Assembly (NCBI GenBank): GCA_963817735.1
Contig: CAWFPP010000001.1
Coordinates: 248,001 to 312,000, forward strand
Direction: 5' to 3'
Length of the DNA stretch: 64,000 bases
Origin: Bog-473 sp963817735
Lineage (GTDB): Bacteria; Actinomycetota; Acidimicrobiia; Acidimicrobiales; RAAP-2
Shown here: positions 24,491-33,086 of the stretch, in pieces
Numbering within the stretch: the first letter of the stretch is position 1
How the letters are laid out: each line of letters starts with the position of its first letter
The notes under the pieces: model-generated
The model's input: the letters and a program-made list of their open reading frames with translations, nothing else
What the model was told of the DNA's origin: nothing
Database searches by the model: none
Position numbers and translations under genes: made by a program

Positions 24491-24993
24491 AAGTCGGTCT
24501 TTTCCCGGGGTCGTTCGATCCCTTCCACAACGGGCACCTCGAGATCGTGGAGCGGGCCTGCCACCTCTTCGACGAGGTTGTCGTCGCCGCCCTGCGCAAC
24601 CCGCAGAAGGGGACGGCGCTGTTCGACCTCGAGGAGCGCCAGCAGATGCTCGAGGAGGTGGTGGCCCACCTCCCGACGGTGCGCATCGTGTCGGTGTCGA
24701 CGCTCCTCGTCTACGTGGCCCGCGACGTCGGCGCCTCGGCCATCGTGCGGGGGCTGCGCGCCGTCTCGGACTTCGAGGCCGAGATGCAGATGGCCCAGAT
24801 GAACAACCACCTCTCGGGGGTCGAGACGATCTTCATCCCGACCAGCCCGGAGTGGTCGTTCGTGGCCTCAAAGCTCGTGCGCGAGGTCTGGCGCTTCGGC
24901 GGGGACGTGTCCGCCTTCGTGCCCAAGCCGGTGGCGGCGGCGCTGCAGGCCAAGTACGACGAGAAGCGCGGCCACGGGGGTGAGGAAGCGTGA
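24487..24993 (+). CDS. coaD: Pantetheine-phosphate adenylyltransferase
   Basis: Fourth step of coenzyme A synthesis: 4'-phosphopantetheine plus ATP gives dephospho-CoA. The nucleotidyltransferase motif FDPFHNGH is at 10-17 and the substrate region RGLRAVSDFEAEMQMAQMN at about 89-107. The second ATP motif usually ISSSLVRE reads VASKLVRE. 168 residues is normal. GTG 24487 overlaps the rsmD stop, and the 3' end overlaps the next gene. Confidence 0.96.
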   Translation: MKVGLFPGSFDPFHNGHLEIVERACHLFDEVVVAALRNPQKGTALFDLEERQQMLEEVVAHLPTVRIVSVSTLLVYVARDVGASAIVRGLRAVSDFEAEMQMAQMNNHLSGVETIFIPTSPEWSFVASKLVREVWRFGGDVSAFVPKPVAAALQAKYDEKRGHGGEEA

Positions 24994-25553
24994 GCGACCA
25001 GTTCCTCGACGTGGACGACGACCCGCCGGTGGAGGAGGTCGGGATCGAGGCCATCCTCAACCAGCTGCTCGATCTGGTGGCCGCCGCCAAGTCGATGCCG
25101 CTGTCCTCGTCCGTCATGGTGTCGCGCGAGGAGGTGATCTCGCTGGTCCAATCGGCCGTCGAGTGCCTCCCCGACGAGCTCCGGCAGGCGCGCTGGCTGT
25201 TGCGCGAGCGCGAGGAGTTCATGGCGGAGCGCAATCGCGACGCGGAGGCCCTGATGGACGACGTGCGGGCCCAGGCCGAGCACATGGTGCAGCGCACCGA
25301 GATCGTGCGGCAGGCCAACGCGGTGGCGCAGCGCATCCTCGACGACGCGAACGAGGAGGCCCGGACGCTGCGCCACCAGGCCGAGGACTTCGTGGACACC
25401 AAGCTCGCCGGCATGGAGATCGTGCTGGACCGGCTGACGCGCACGGTGCAGGCAGGCCGGGCCCGACTGGCCGCGCCGTCCCTCGACACGACGCCGGTCG
25501 TCGATGCAGCAGGGACGGAGGAGGACGGCTTCTTCGATCAGGACCAGTCCTGA
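24990..25553 (+). CDS. DivIVA-like coiled-coil protein (SepIVA positional equivalent)
   Basis: A 187-residue soluble protein that is mostly helical. An acidic N-terminus is followed by a long heptad-rich region (about 60-160: LLREREEFMAERNRDAEAL, AQRILDDANEEARTLRHQAE), like DivIVA or ATP-synthase b-subunit helices. It sits between coaD and the DUF177 gene, the place of SepIVA (Rv2927c) in mycobacteria, which acts in septation and envelope growth. Sequence conservation is modest, so the assignment rests on position and coiled-coil character. Overlaps on both sides (GTGA, TGATG) show tight coupling. Confidence 0.75.
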   Translation: MSDQFLDVDDDPPVEEVGIEAILNQLLDLVAAAKSMPLSSSVMVSREEVISLVQSAVECLPDELRQARWLLREREEFMAERNRDAEALMDDVRAQAEHMVQRTEIVRQANAVAQRILDDANEEARTLRHQAEDFVDTKLAGMEIVLDRLTRTVQAGRARLAAPSLDTTPVVDAAGTEEDGFFDQDQS

Positions 25554-26086
25554 TGGCCACCGACCCCTTCGTGGTGCACGTGGCGCGCTTGCGCCGTTCC
25601 CCCGGGCAGGCCCTGCACGAGGTGCGCCGGGGCGAGGTGGTCCAGGCCGGGCCGATCGACGAGGCCGGCATCGACCCGGGGCGCAGCGTGGTGCCCGCCG
25701 GCGCCGAGATAGAGGTCGACGTGACCCTGACGCCCTTCGAGGGCGGCATCGACGTCGCCGGGACGGTCACCGCGCCGTGGTCGGGGATCTGCCGCCGCTG
25801 TGCCGAACCGGTGGCGGGGGAGCTGCGCATCCCCGTGCACGAGCGCTTCGCCGACCCGCCACTGGCCGGGCCGTCCGACGAGGAGCTCTACCCGATCGTC
25901 GACGAGACGATCGACCTCGGCCCGCTGGCCCGGGACGCCGTGGTGCTCGAGCTGCCCATGGCGCCGCTGTGCAAGGAGGACTGCGCCGGCCTGTGTGTCC
26001 ATTGCGGGGCCGACCGCAACGAGGGCGACTGCGGCTGCGTTGCCCCGAGCGACCCCCGGTGGGCTAATCTCGACGTGCTCCGGTAG
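25553..26086 (+). CDS. DUF177 (YceD) family protein
   Basis: A 177-residue protein of the YceD family, linked to 23S rRNA accumulation and to the downstream rpmF-plsX genes across bacteria. Two Cys-rich stretches are seen: ICRRCAEPV near residue 80, and a C-terminal cluster CKEDCAGLCVHCGADRNEG with C-x3-C-x3-C-x2-C spacing, the conserved DUF177 motif. ATG 25553 shares its A with the preceding stop. Direct adjacency to rpmF is the classical arrangement. Confidence 0.9.
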   Translation: MATDPFVVHVARLRRSPGQALHEVRRGEVVQAGPIDEAGIDPGRSVVPAGAEIEVDVTLTPFEGGIDVAGTVTAPWSGICRRCAEPVAGELRIPVHERFADPPLAGPSDEELYPIVDETIDLGPLARDAVVLELPMAPLCKEDCAGLCVHCGADRNEGDCGCVAPSDPRWANLDVLR

Positions 26087-26154
26087 CCGTACCCTTCCGG
26101 TCCGGCACCGTCCGACAGAGCATCTGCGCCCGAATCGATCGTTGGAGTCCCGTC

Positions 26155-26334
26155 ATGGCCGTCCCCAAGAAGAAGAAGTCCAAGGCCAAGGGCCACAGCC
26201 ACCAGGCCGGGGCGTGGCGCCTGGGCCGGCCGGCCCGCAGCGTGTGCCCGCACTGCCAGGCCTCCAAGACCCCCCACGTGGTCTGCCCCAGCTGCGGCTG
26301 GTACAAGGGACGCCAAGCGGTCGAGGTCGACTGA
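26155..26334 (+). CDS. rpmF: 50S ribosomal protein L32
   Basis: A 59-residue ribosomal protein starting AVPKKKKSKAKGHSHQAG. Two zinc-binding pairs are present, CPHC (C31/C34) and CPSC (C44/C47), so it is the zinc form. ATG 26155 has GGAG seven bases upstream. The stop is one base before the plsX start. Confidence 0.95.
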   Translation: MAVPKKKKSKAKGHSHQAGAWRLGRPARSVCPHCQASKTPHVVCPSCGWYKGRQAVEVD

Positions 26335-26335
26335 C

Positions 26336-27367
26336 TTGAGCCGCCGGGGCGAGCGTCCCAGCCCCGAGACACTGGCCACGCTCCCCGTCGCGGTGGACGC
26401 CATGGGCGGCGACCTGGCCCCCGGCGAGATCGTCGAAGGCGCTCACCGGGCCGCCGAGCGTCACGGCATCGGCATCGTGCTGGTCGGTCCCCCCGAGCTG
26501 GTCGGGGACACCAAGGGCCTGGAGCTGTTCCCCTGCACCGAGGTCATCGGCATGGACGAGGACCCGGCCGGCGGCGTGCGCCGCAAGAAGGACTCCTCTC
26601 TGGTGCGGGCGGCGGAGCTCGTGCGCGACGGGAAGGCCGCCGCCATGGTGTCGGCCGGCAACACGGGGGCCACCATGGCCTCGGCGCTGCTCCGCATGGG
26701 CCGCCTCCCCGGCGTGGTGCGGCCCTGCATCGCCACGCCCTTGCCGCGTCTGGGCCGGACGCCCGCCGTGCTGGTCGACGCCGGGGCCAACGCCGAGTGC
26801 ACCCCGGCCATGCTGGTCCAGTTCGCCCAGATGGGTGCCGCCTACGTGACCGCCCGCTTCGGCATCGAGGCGCCGTCTGTCGGGCTCCTCTCCATAGGAG
26901 AAGAGCCCACGAAGGGCACGCCGCTGGTCAAGGAGACGCACGGCCTGCTGGCCGAGGCGGCCGACGGTGGCTTCGAGTTCATCGGGAATCTCGAGGGGCG
27001 CGACCTCCTGCCCTCGCCGGCCGACGTCATCGTGACCGACGGCTTCACCGGCAACGTGGCGCTCAAGGCCCTCGAGGGCTCGTTGCGCTTCCTCTTCGAC
27101 ACGTTGTTGGGTGTGTTCGGGACCGACGAGGCCACGAACGAGGCGGCGGCGGTGCTGCTCCCGCACCTGCTGCCCGTGGCCGCCGAATTCGAGCCCGAGA
27201 ACACCGGCGGGGCCATGCTGCTGGGGACCGACGGGGTGTGCGTGATCAGCCACGGCTCCTCCAATGCAACCGCCATGATGAACGCCGTCCTGGTGGCGCA
27301 CGAGTGCGCGACCAGGGGGTTGGCCGACCACGTGGCGGCGGCGGTTCGTTCCGCCGATTCTGCCTAA
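26336..27367 (+). CDS. plsX: Phosphate acyltransferase PlsX
   Basis: Converts acyl-ACP to acyl-phosphate, the acyl donor for glycerol-3-phosphate acyltransferase PlsY. The conserved N-terminus is VAVDAMGGDLAPGEIVEGA, followed by VSAGNTGATMASALL, DAGANAEC and TDGFTGNVALKALEG. 343 residues is normal. TTG 26336 lies immediately after the rpmF stop. The order rpmF-plsX-acpP is widespread, but a separate -10 before acpP suggests independent transcription of that gene. Confidence 0.95.
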   Translation: MSRRGERPSPETLATLPVAVDAMGGDLAPGEIVEGAHRAAERHGIGIVLVGPPELVGDTKGLELFPCTEVIGMDEDPAGGVRRKKDSSLVRAAELVRDGKAAAMVSAGNTGATMASALLRMGRLPGVVRPCIATPLPRLGRTPAVLVDAGANAECTPAMLVQFAQMGAAYVTARFGIEAPSVGLLSIGEEPTKGTPLVKETHGLLAEAADGGFEFIGNLEGRDLLPSPADVIVTDGFTGNVALKALEGSLRFLFDTLLGVFGTDEATNEAAAVLLPHLLPVAAEFEPENTGGAMLLGTDGVCVISHGSSNATAMMNAVLVAHECATRGLADHVAAAVRSADSA

Positions 27368-27415
27368 AACACCAGCTCAGACCCTCTAAACGGGCGGTTA
27401 CGGCCCGGCGGGACG

Positions 27416-27421
27416 TACACT
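27416..27421 (+). promoter_or_regulatory. -10 element for acpP (leaderless)
   Basis: TACACT, six bases before GTG 27428. Confidence 0.5.
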
Positions 27422-27427
27422 GTCTCT

Positions 27428-27724
27428 GTGCCAGCAGAAACCCACACCAATCAGGGCCCTCTGGACCGCAACGGGGTCTTCGAGCTGATCAGGGACCAGC
27501 TGGCCGACATCCTCGAGACGGACCCGTCGTCGATCACCGAGGGCGCTTCCTTCGTGGAGGACCTCGACGCCGACTCGCTGGCCCTGATTGAGCTGGTCGA
27601 AGCCCTGGAAGAGGAGCTGGGGGAACGAACGGTGGGCTTCCGCATCAATGACGAGGACCTCGAGGACCTGCGCACGGTCCGGGACGCAGTTGACTACGTC
27701 TACGCCAAGCTCGAGAGGGGTTGA
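27428..27724 (+). CDS. acpP: Acyl carrier protein
   Basis: Carries growing acyl chains on phosphopantetheine. The attachment serine is in DLDADSLALIEL (about residue 53). The 98-residue protein has a longer N-terminal lead (PAETHTNQGPLDRNG) than E. coli ACP. It sits between plsX and rnc. GTG start from a leaderless-type promoter. Confidence 0.93.
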   Translation: MPAETHTNQGPLDRNGVFELIRDQLADILETDPSSITEGASFVEDLDADSLALIELVEALEEELGERTVGFRINDEDLEDLRTVRDAVDYVYAKLERG

Positions 27725-28418
27725 CGCCGGCGCTGAGGGGGCGGCCGCACTGGCCGAGCGACTTGGCCACTCCTTCGCCGACCTGAGCCTCCTGCAGCAC
27801 GCCCTCGCCCACCGGAGCTGGTGCGGCGAGCAGGAGGGCGGCGCGCCCTCCAACGAGCGCCTCGAGTTCCTGGGCGATGCCGTCCTGGGCCTCATCGTGG
27901 CCGGCTACACCTTCGAGCGCTTCCCCGAATTCGCCGAGGGCAAGCTGGCCAAGGTCCGTTCCGCCGTGGTCAACGCCCGCGTCCTTGCGCAGGTGGCTGC
28001 CCGGCTCGGGGTCGGTGAGGTCCTCCTGTTGGGCCGGGGGGAAGAAGGGTCAGGTGGCCGGTCCAAGGCCTCCATCCTGGCCGACGCCTTCGAAGCCATC
28101 CTCGGGGCGGTCTACCTCGACGCCGGCTGGGAGGGGGCGCACGAGCTGGTCCTGCGCGAGCTCGGCGAGGCCATAGAGCGCGCCGGCGAGGAGCCCGACG
28201 ACTTCGACCACAAGAGCCGCTTGCAGGAGAAGGCCGTGCGTGACGGGGAGGGGACGCCCCGCTACGTGGTGGTGGGCTCGGGGCCGGACCACGACCGGGT
28301 CTACATGGCCGAGGTCTTCTTGGGCGGGACGCCATGGGGTTCGGGCGAAGGACGCTCGAAGAAGGACGCCGAACAGGAGGCCGCGCGTGCGGCCTGGGAA
28401 GGCCTCACCAGTGCCTGA
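27690..28418 (+). CDS. rnc: Ribonuclease III
   Basis: Cleaves double-stranded RNA in rRNA maturation and mRNA decay. The nuclease signature NERLEFLGDAVLGL, helper acidic residues DAFEAILGAVYLD, and the C-terminal dsRNA-binding domain (HKSRLQEKAV ... KKDAEQEAARAAW) are all present. No ATG or GTG exists in frame near the domain start; TTG 27690, inside the 3' end of acpP, gives 242 residues and is my best choice, but the start is uncertain. The last eight bases overlap mutM. Confidence 0.9.
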   Translation: MTTSTPSSRGVDAGAEGAAALAERLGHSFADLSLLQHALAHRSWCGEQEGGAPSNERLEFLGDAVLGLIVAGYTFERFPEFAEGKLAKVRSAVVNARVLAQVAARLGVGEVLLLGRGEEGSGGRSKASILADAFEAILGAVYLDAGWEGAHELVLRELGEAIERAGEEPDDFDHKSRLQEKAVRDGEGTPRYVVVGSGPDHDRVYMAEVFLGGTPWGSGEGRSKKDAEQEAARAAWEGLTSA

Positions 28419-29310
28419 GCTGCCCGAAGTAGAGACGCTGCGCCAAGATCTCGCCCGCGAGGTGGTGGGTCGCAAGATCAAGGCCGTGGCGGTGTCCAAC
28501 GGCCGCTCCGTGCGCCGCCACGCTTCGGCGAAGCACTTCCGTGCGTTGCTGGAGGGGCACACGATCAAGTCGGTCGGGCGGCTGGGGAAGTACCTGCTGC
28601 TGACGCTCGACACCGGTGACACGCTGGTGGTGCATCTCGGGATGAGCGGGCAGCTCTTGCGGGTCAAGTCCGCCAAGGACCCCAAGCCCAAGCACACCCA
28701 CGTCACCATCACCTTCACCCAGGGCGGGGAGTTGCGCTACGTCGACCCCCGCACCTTCGGCGAGATGTTCGTGTCCACGCCGCCCTTGAAGGCCGACGGG
28801 ACACCATTGAGCCCGGTCTCGGGGACGGCGGGCGGCGATGGCGCCGCCATCCGGAAGGCCATTCCGGAGCTGGCCCACCTGGGCTTCGATCCGATCGAGG
28901 ACCTGATGAGCTGGGATCGCTTCGGCGCCCTGCTGCACCAGCACCACGGGGGGATCAAGGCGCTGCTCATGGACCAGAGCTTCACGGCCGGGATCGGGAA
29001 CCTGTACTCCGACGAGATGCTCTACCAGGCGGGGTTGCGCTACGACCGGGCGGCCGACTCGCTGACGGCGACCGAGGTGCGGCGGTTGTACCGGGCAATT
29101 GTCGAGACGTTGGCCGATGCGATCAAGCACCGGGGCTCCTCCCTGGCCGACGAGCAGTACCGGGATCTCTTCGGTGAGCTCGGCGACTTCCAGGGCTCGC
29201 ACCAGGTCTACGACCGCGAGGGCGAGCCGTGCCGGCGCTGCCGCAACACCATCGTGCGGGTGAAGGCGGGCGGCCGCTCGACCTTCTTCTGCGAGCACTG
29301 CCAGGTGTGA
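28411..29310 (+). CDS. mutM: Formamidopyrimidine-DNA glycosylase
   Basis: Excises oxidised purines and nicks the abasic site. The mature N-terminus PELPEVETLR carries the catalytic Pro and Glu. The helix-two-turn-helix region QSFTAGIGNLYSDEMLY is intact, and a C-terminal zinc finger (CRRC ... CEHC) is complete. A disordered insertion follows KADGTPLSPVSG. 299 residues. GTG 28411 is in the last codons of rnc, so translation is coupled. Confidence 0.95.
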   Translation: MPELPEVETLRQDLAREVVGRKIKAVAVSNGRSVRRHASAKHFRALLEGHTIKSVGRLGKYLLLTLDTGDTLVVHLGMSGQLLRVKSAKDPKPKHTHVTITFTQGGELRYVDPRTFGEMFVSTPPLKADGTPLSPVSGTAGGDGAAIRKAIPELAHLGFDPIEDLMSWDRFGALLHQHHGGIKALLMDQSFTAGIGNLYSDEMLYQAGLRYDRAADSLTATEVRRLYRAIVETLADAIKHRGSSLADEQYRDLFGELGDFQGSHQVYDREGEPCRRCRNTIVRVKAGGRSTFFCEHCQV

Positions 29311-29337
29311 GCCACTCCCCGCCCCGCAGGCCTCCGG

Positions 29338-29343
29338 TAGGGT
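29338..29343 (+). promoter_or_regulatory. -10 element for smc (leaderless)
   Basis: TAGGGT, seven bases before ATG 29351. Confidence 0.55.
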
Positions 29344-29350
29344 CGCCCCG

Positions 29351-32300
29351 ATGTTCCTGAAGTCGCTCAGCATGAAGGGTTTCAAATCCTTTGCCGACCC
29401 GACGGTGCTGGAGTTCGAGCCCGGGATCACCGTGGTGGTCGGCCCCAACGGGAGCGGCAAGTCCAACGTGGTCGACGCGGTCACGTGGGTGTTGGGGGCC
29501 CAGGGTCCCCGGTCGCTGCGCTCGGCGAAGATGGAGGACGTCATCTTCGCCGGGACGTCGTCGCGGCCCCAGCTGGGCCGGGCCGAGGTGTCGCTCACCA
29601 TCGACAATTCGTCGGGCAAGCTGCCGATCGACCTGTCCGAGGTCACCATCACCCGGACTCTGTTCCGCTCGGGCGACAGCGAGTACGCCATCAACGGGGC
29701 GCCGTGCCGGTTGATGGACATCCAGGAGCTCCTGAACGACTCGGGCGTGGGACGCCAGCAGCACATGATCGTCGGCCAGGGGCAGCTGGACACCGTGTTG
29801 AACGCCCGGCCCGAGGACCGCCGGGCGATCATCGAGGAGGCGGCGGGCGTGCTGAAGCACCGGCGTCGCCGGGAGCGGGCCGAACGCCGCCTGGCGGGGA
29901 CGGCCGAGAACCTGGAGCGCCTGGGCGACCTGGTGCGTGAGGTGCGGCGCCAGATCCGGCCCTTGGAACGGCAGGCGGCGGCGGCCCGATCGCACGACAG
30001 CGTGGCGACGGAGTTGCTGACGGTGCGGCGGTTCTTGGCCGGCGCCGAGCAGTCCGACCTGAGCGCCCGGCGGGCGGCGGCGGCGCAGGACCTCGGGATC
30101 TGCCGCGACGAGGAGCGCGAGCTGCACGAGGCGCTGGACCTGCTCGACGCCGAGGCGACCTCGACGACGGCTGAATTGTCGTCGCGTCGTGAGGAGGATC
30201 TGGCCAACGCGTTGGGTCGTGTCCAGGGACTGGTGGAGCGGGCGCGTGGCCTGACCGGTGTGCTGCGCGAGCGGGGCCGGGGTGTGGTGGCCGCGCTGGA
30301 CGCGGCCGCCGACGTCGACGTGGTCTCGACTTTGGAGGCCGAGGCGGCCCGCCTGGCCAGCGAGCTGGTCACGGCCGAGGCCGAGGAGGAGGCGGGGGCG
30401 CGCCCGAGCGGGCCGAGCTCGACGCCGCTCGGGCGGCTTTGGACGACGAGGCCGCGGCCTTGCGGGAGCGCTGGGCATCGGTGCTGGGCGACGACGCGGC
30501 GGCGCCGGACCAGGCGATCGCCCGGGTGCGGGCCCGCACCGAGTCGGTGGCCCGCGCCGCGGTACGTGAGCAAGAGGACATGGACGCGCTCGGATTGCGG
30601 GTCGGCCTCTTGGAAGAACGGTCGGCCGGTGTCGCCGTGCGCGCCGATCTTCTGGCTGCGCAGGCCGACGAGCTCGAGCAGGCGACTGCCGCCCTCGAGG
30701 GCGAGTTGGCGGCGCGCAGCGCCGAGCTCGAGCGGGCCGTGCCGGCGGCCGAGGCGGCGCAGGTGGCAGCGGACGAGGCCGAGGAGGCACGCCATCGCAC
30801 GGCGGCCCGGGCCGAGGCATTGGAGCGCGCGCTCGCCGACCTGCAGGGCGCCGGGGGCCGTGAGCTGCTGCGCGACGTCGAGGGCGTCGTCGGGTCCCTG
30901 GTCGACCTGGTGGAGATCGACGAGGGCTGGGAGGCCGCCTTCGAGGCCGCCGTCGGCGCCGGCGTCGCCGCCGTCGTGGTCGACGGCCGTCGTTCCGCTC
31001 AGACCGCGCTGGCCACGCTCCGCGAAGGTGGGGTGACCGGGGCCATCCTGACGCCCCGGGCGTCTGCGTCTTCGGCCGGGGCCGCGGCTGCGGATCTCCC
31101 CGCGGGCAGCAGCGCCGAGCCGGTCCGACGCCACGTGCGGGCCCGCCGGGGGGGACCTGTGGCCGAGTCGGTGCTCGACACCCTGGTCGGGCGCGCCGTG
31201 CGGGTCGACGGCTGGGAGGAGGCCATCGACCTCTCGCTGGCCCGCGACGACCTCGTGGTGGTCACGCCCGAGGGCGACCGTTTCGCCGCCACGGGATGGC
31301 GCGTGCGCTCGACCACCAGCGTGGTCACCGCCGCCGGGGTCGAAGAGGCGCGACGCCGGGCCGAGGACGCGGCAGGCGTGGCCGAGCTGGCCCGGGCCTA
31401 CCTGGCCGAGAGCCGGATTGTGCTCGGCCGTTGCCGCGACGCCCGCACGACCGCGGAGCGGGCCAACGACCGGCACGCCTCGGCCGTGGAGACGGGCCGG
31501 GCGGACCGTGAGCGCTCCGCCGAGGAGCAGCGCCGGGTGGCAGCCGAGCTCGACGAGGCCCGCGCCTCGCTGACGGCGGCCCACCAGCGCCTGGCCGAGG
31601 TCACGGCCGAGCAGGCGCAGCTGGCCGGGTCGTTGCCCGAGCTACAGGATGCGCTCGAAGCGTGGGAGGCGATCGAGGAGCGGCGGGTCGCCCTGCGGGG
31701 CCGGCGCCAGGAGCTCGAGGTGCGCGTGGCCGGTGTGGTCGAACGCCGGCGTGTCCTGGCCGAGCGCCAGGCCGAGGTGGAGCGGCGACTACAGGGCCAC
31801 GCCGAGGAGCGGGCCACCGCGGCCTCGCGCCGGCGTCGCCTGGAGGCAGAGGGCGCCGCGCTGGCTCGCCTCGAGATCGTGGTCCAACGCGAGCACGAGC
31901 GGCTCGACGGCGTCTTCGAGTCGTTGCGCCACGACTACCAGGACCAGGTCGATGCCGTGCGCGCCGGTGGCGAGAAGCTCGAGCGCCTGCGCCAGGACCG
32001 CCACACCACCGAGCAGCGGCTCGAGGCGGTGCGCACCCGCACCCGGACCCTCGACCTCGAGTCGAACGAGGTCGACCTGCGCATGGAGTCGCTGCACGAG
32101 CACATCGCGCGCGACCTCGACGCCACGCCCGAAGAGCTGAGCGGGCTTCCCGAGCCCGAGGCGCCCGAGGGCACGACGCTGGTGCAGCACGCCGAAGAGC
32201 TCGAGCGCAAGCTGGTGGCGCTGGGGCCGGTGAACCCGCTGGCCCTGGAGGAGCTGTCCACCCTGGAGGAGCGCCACAAGGAGTTGGAAGCGCAGGTGGA

Positions 32301-32832
32301 CGACGTCCGGGGGGCGCGGCGTGAGTTGCACGAAGTGGTGCGCACGCTGGACCACGAGATCATGACGTCCTTCGCAGCCGCCGCAGCCGACGTCAACGAG
32401 CACTTCTCGACGTTGATCGCCATGCTGTTCCCGGGGGGAACCGGGCGTCTGATCCTGGTGGACCCCGACGACCTGCTCAACACTGGCGTCGAGATCGAGG
32501 TGCGCCCGGCCGGCCGCAACGTGCGCCGGGTGTCCCTGTTGTCGGGTGGCGAGCGGTCGATGGCGGCGCTGGCCTTCCTCTTCGCCGTCTTCCGCAGCCG
32601 GCCCTCGCCCTTCTACATGATGGATGAGGTCGAGGCCGCGCTCGACGACGTCAACCTCACCCGCTTCCTCGCCCTGGTGCACGAGTTCCGCGACGAGGCG
32701 CAGCTGCTGATCGTGAGTCACCAGAAGCGCACCATGGAGACGGGCGACGCGCTCTACGGCGTGACGATGGCGCCGGGGGGCTCCTCCCAGGTGGTCAGCC
32801 AGAAGGTCGAGAAGGCGAAAGAGCCGGCGTGA
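29351..32832 (+). pseudogene. smc: Chromosome segregation ATPase SMC, frameshifted at a G run
   Basis: Condensin ATPase of about 1160 residues once repaired. The first frame holds the N-terminal head (Walker A GPNGSGKSN at 31-39, SEYAINGAPCR, HMIVGQGQLD) and part of coiled coil 1. The second frame, entered near 30394-30398, holds the rest of coiled coil 1, the hinge (VEGVVGSLVDLVEIDEGW onward), coiled coil 2, the signature LSGGERSMAALAF and Walker B FYMMDEVEAALDD. One missing G in the GGGGG run would rejoin the frames. All functional parts are intact, so an assembly error is the likely cause. Confidence 0.9.
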
Positions 32833-33086
32833 CCGGCACATTGGCGTACGTCTTCGTCGTGGTAGCGGTCATCTGCGTCATCGCCGGAGTGACCGCGTTG
32901 GCGCGGACGCGACGCGCGACCCGTGATGACGTGTCGGCGGACGGCGAGGAGTACGGCGAGGCGACCTACGCCGAGGAGGCCGCGGCGGTGGCGGCGGCCC
33001 AACGGGCGGCTGCGGCGGCGTTCGACCAGCCCGAGGCCGAGACCTATGTCGATGTCGATGTCGATGTCGATGACCAACTGACGTGA
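32829..33086 (+). CDS. Small single-pass membrane protein, unknown function
   Basis: An 85-residue protein with one N-terminal transmembrane helix (about residues 5-25), a basic stop-transfer (RTRRATR) and an acidic Ala/Glu-rich cytosolic part. It ends in a Val-Asp repeat encoded by four GTCGAT units. It overlaps smc (GTGA) and ftsY (GTGA), so it is co-translated with both. I find no known family; the N-terminal layout resembles that of FtsY next to it. Confidence 0.75.
   Translation: MTGTLAYVFVVVAVICVIAGVTALARTRRATRDDVSADGEEYGEATYAEEAAAVAAAQRAAAAAFDQPEAETYVDVDVDVDDQLT
33048..33071 (+). repeat. GTCGAT hexanucleotide repeat (4 copies)
   Basis: Four perfect copies encoding Val-Asp pairs at the C-terminus of the small membrane protein, 12 bases before the ftsY start. 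Confidence 0.9.

Noticed and set aside
28405..31584. A 1059-codon open frame on the minus strand
   Set aside because: Antisense to mutM and smc, low-complexity translation, no recognisable motif; the opposite strand encodes clear conserved domains.
29351..32832. Programmed frameshifting in smc
   Set aside because: There is no slippery heptamer plus pseudoknot that I can see, SMC is not known for this, and two other conserved genes carry similar single-base shifts.
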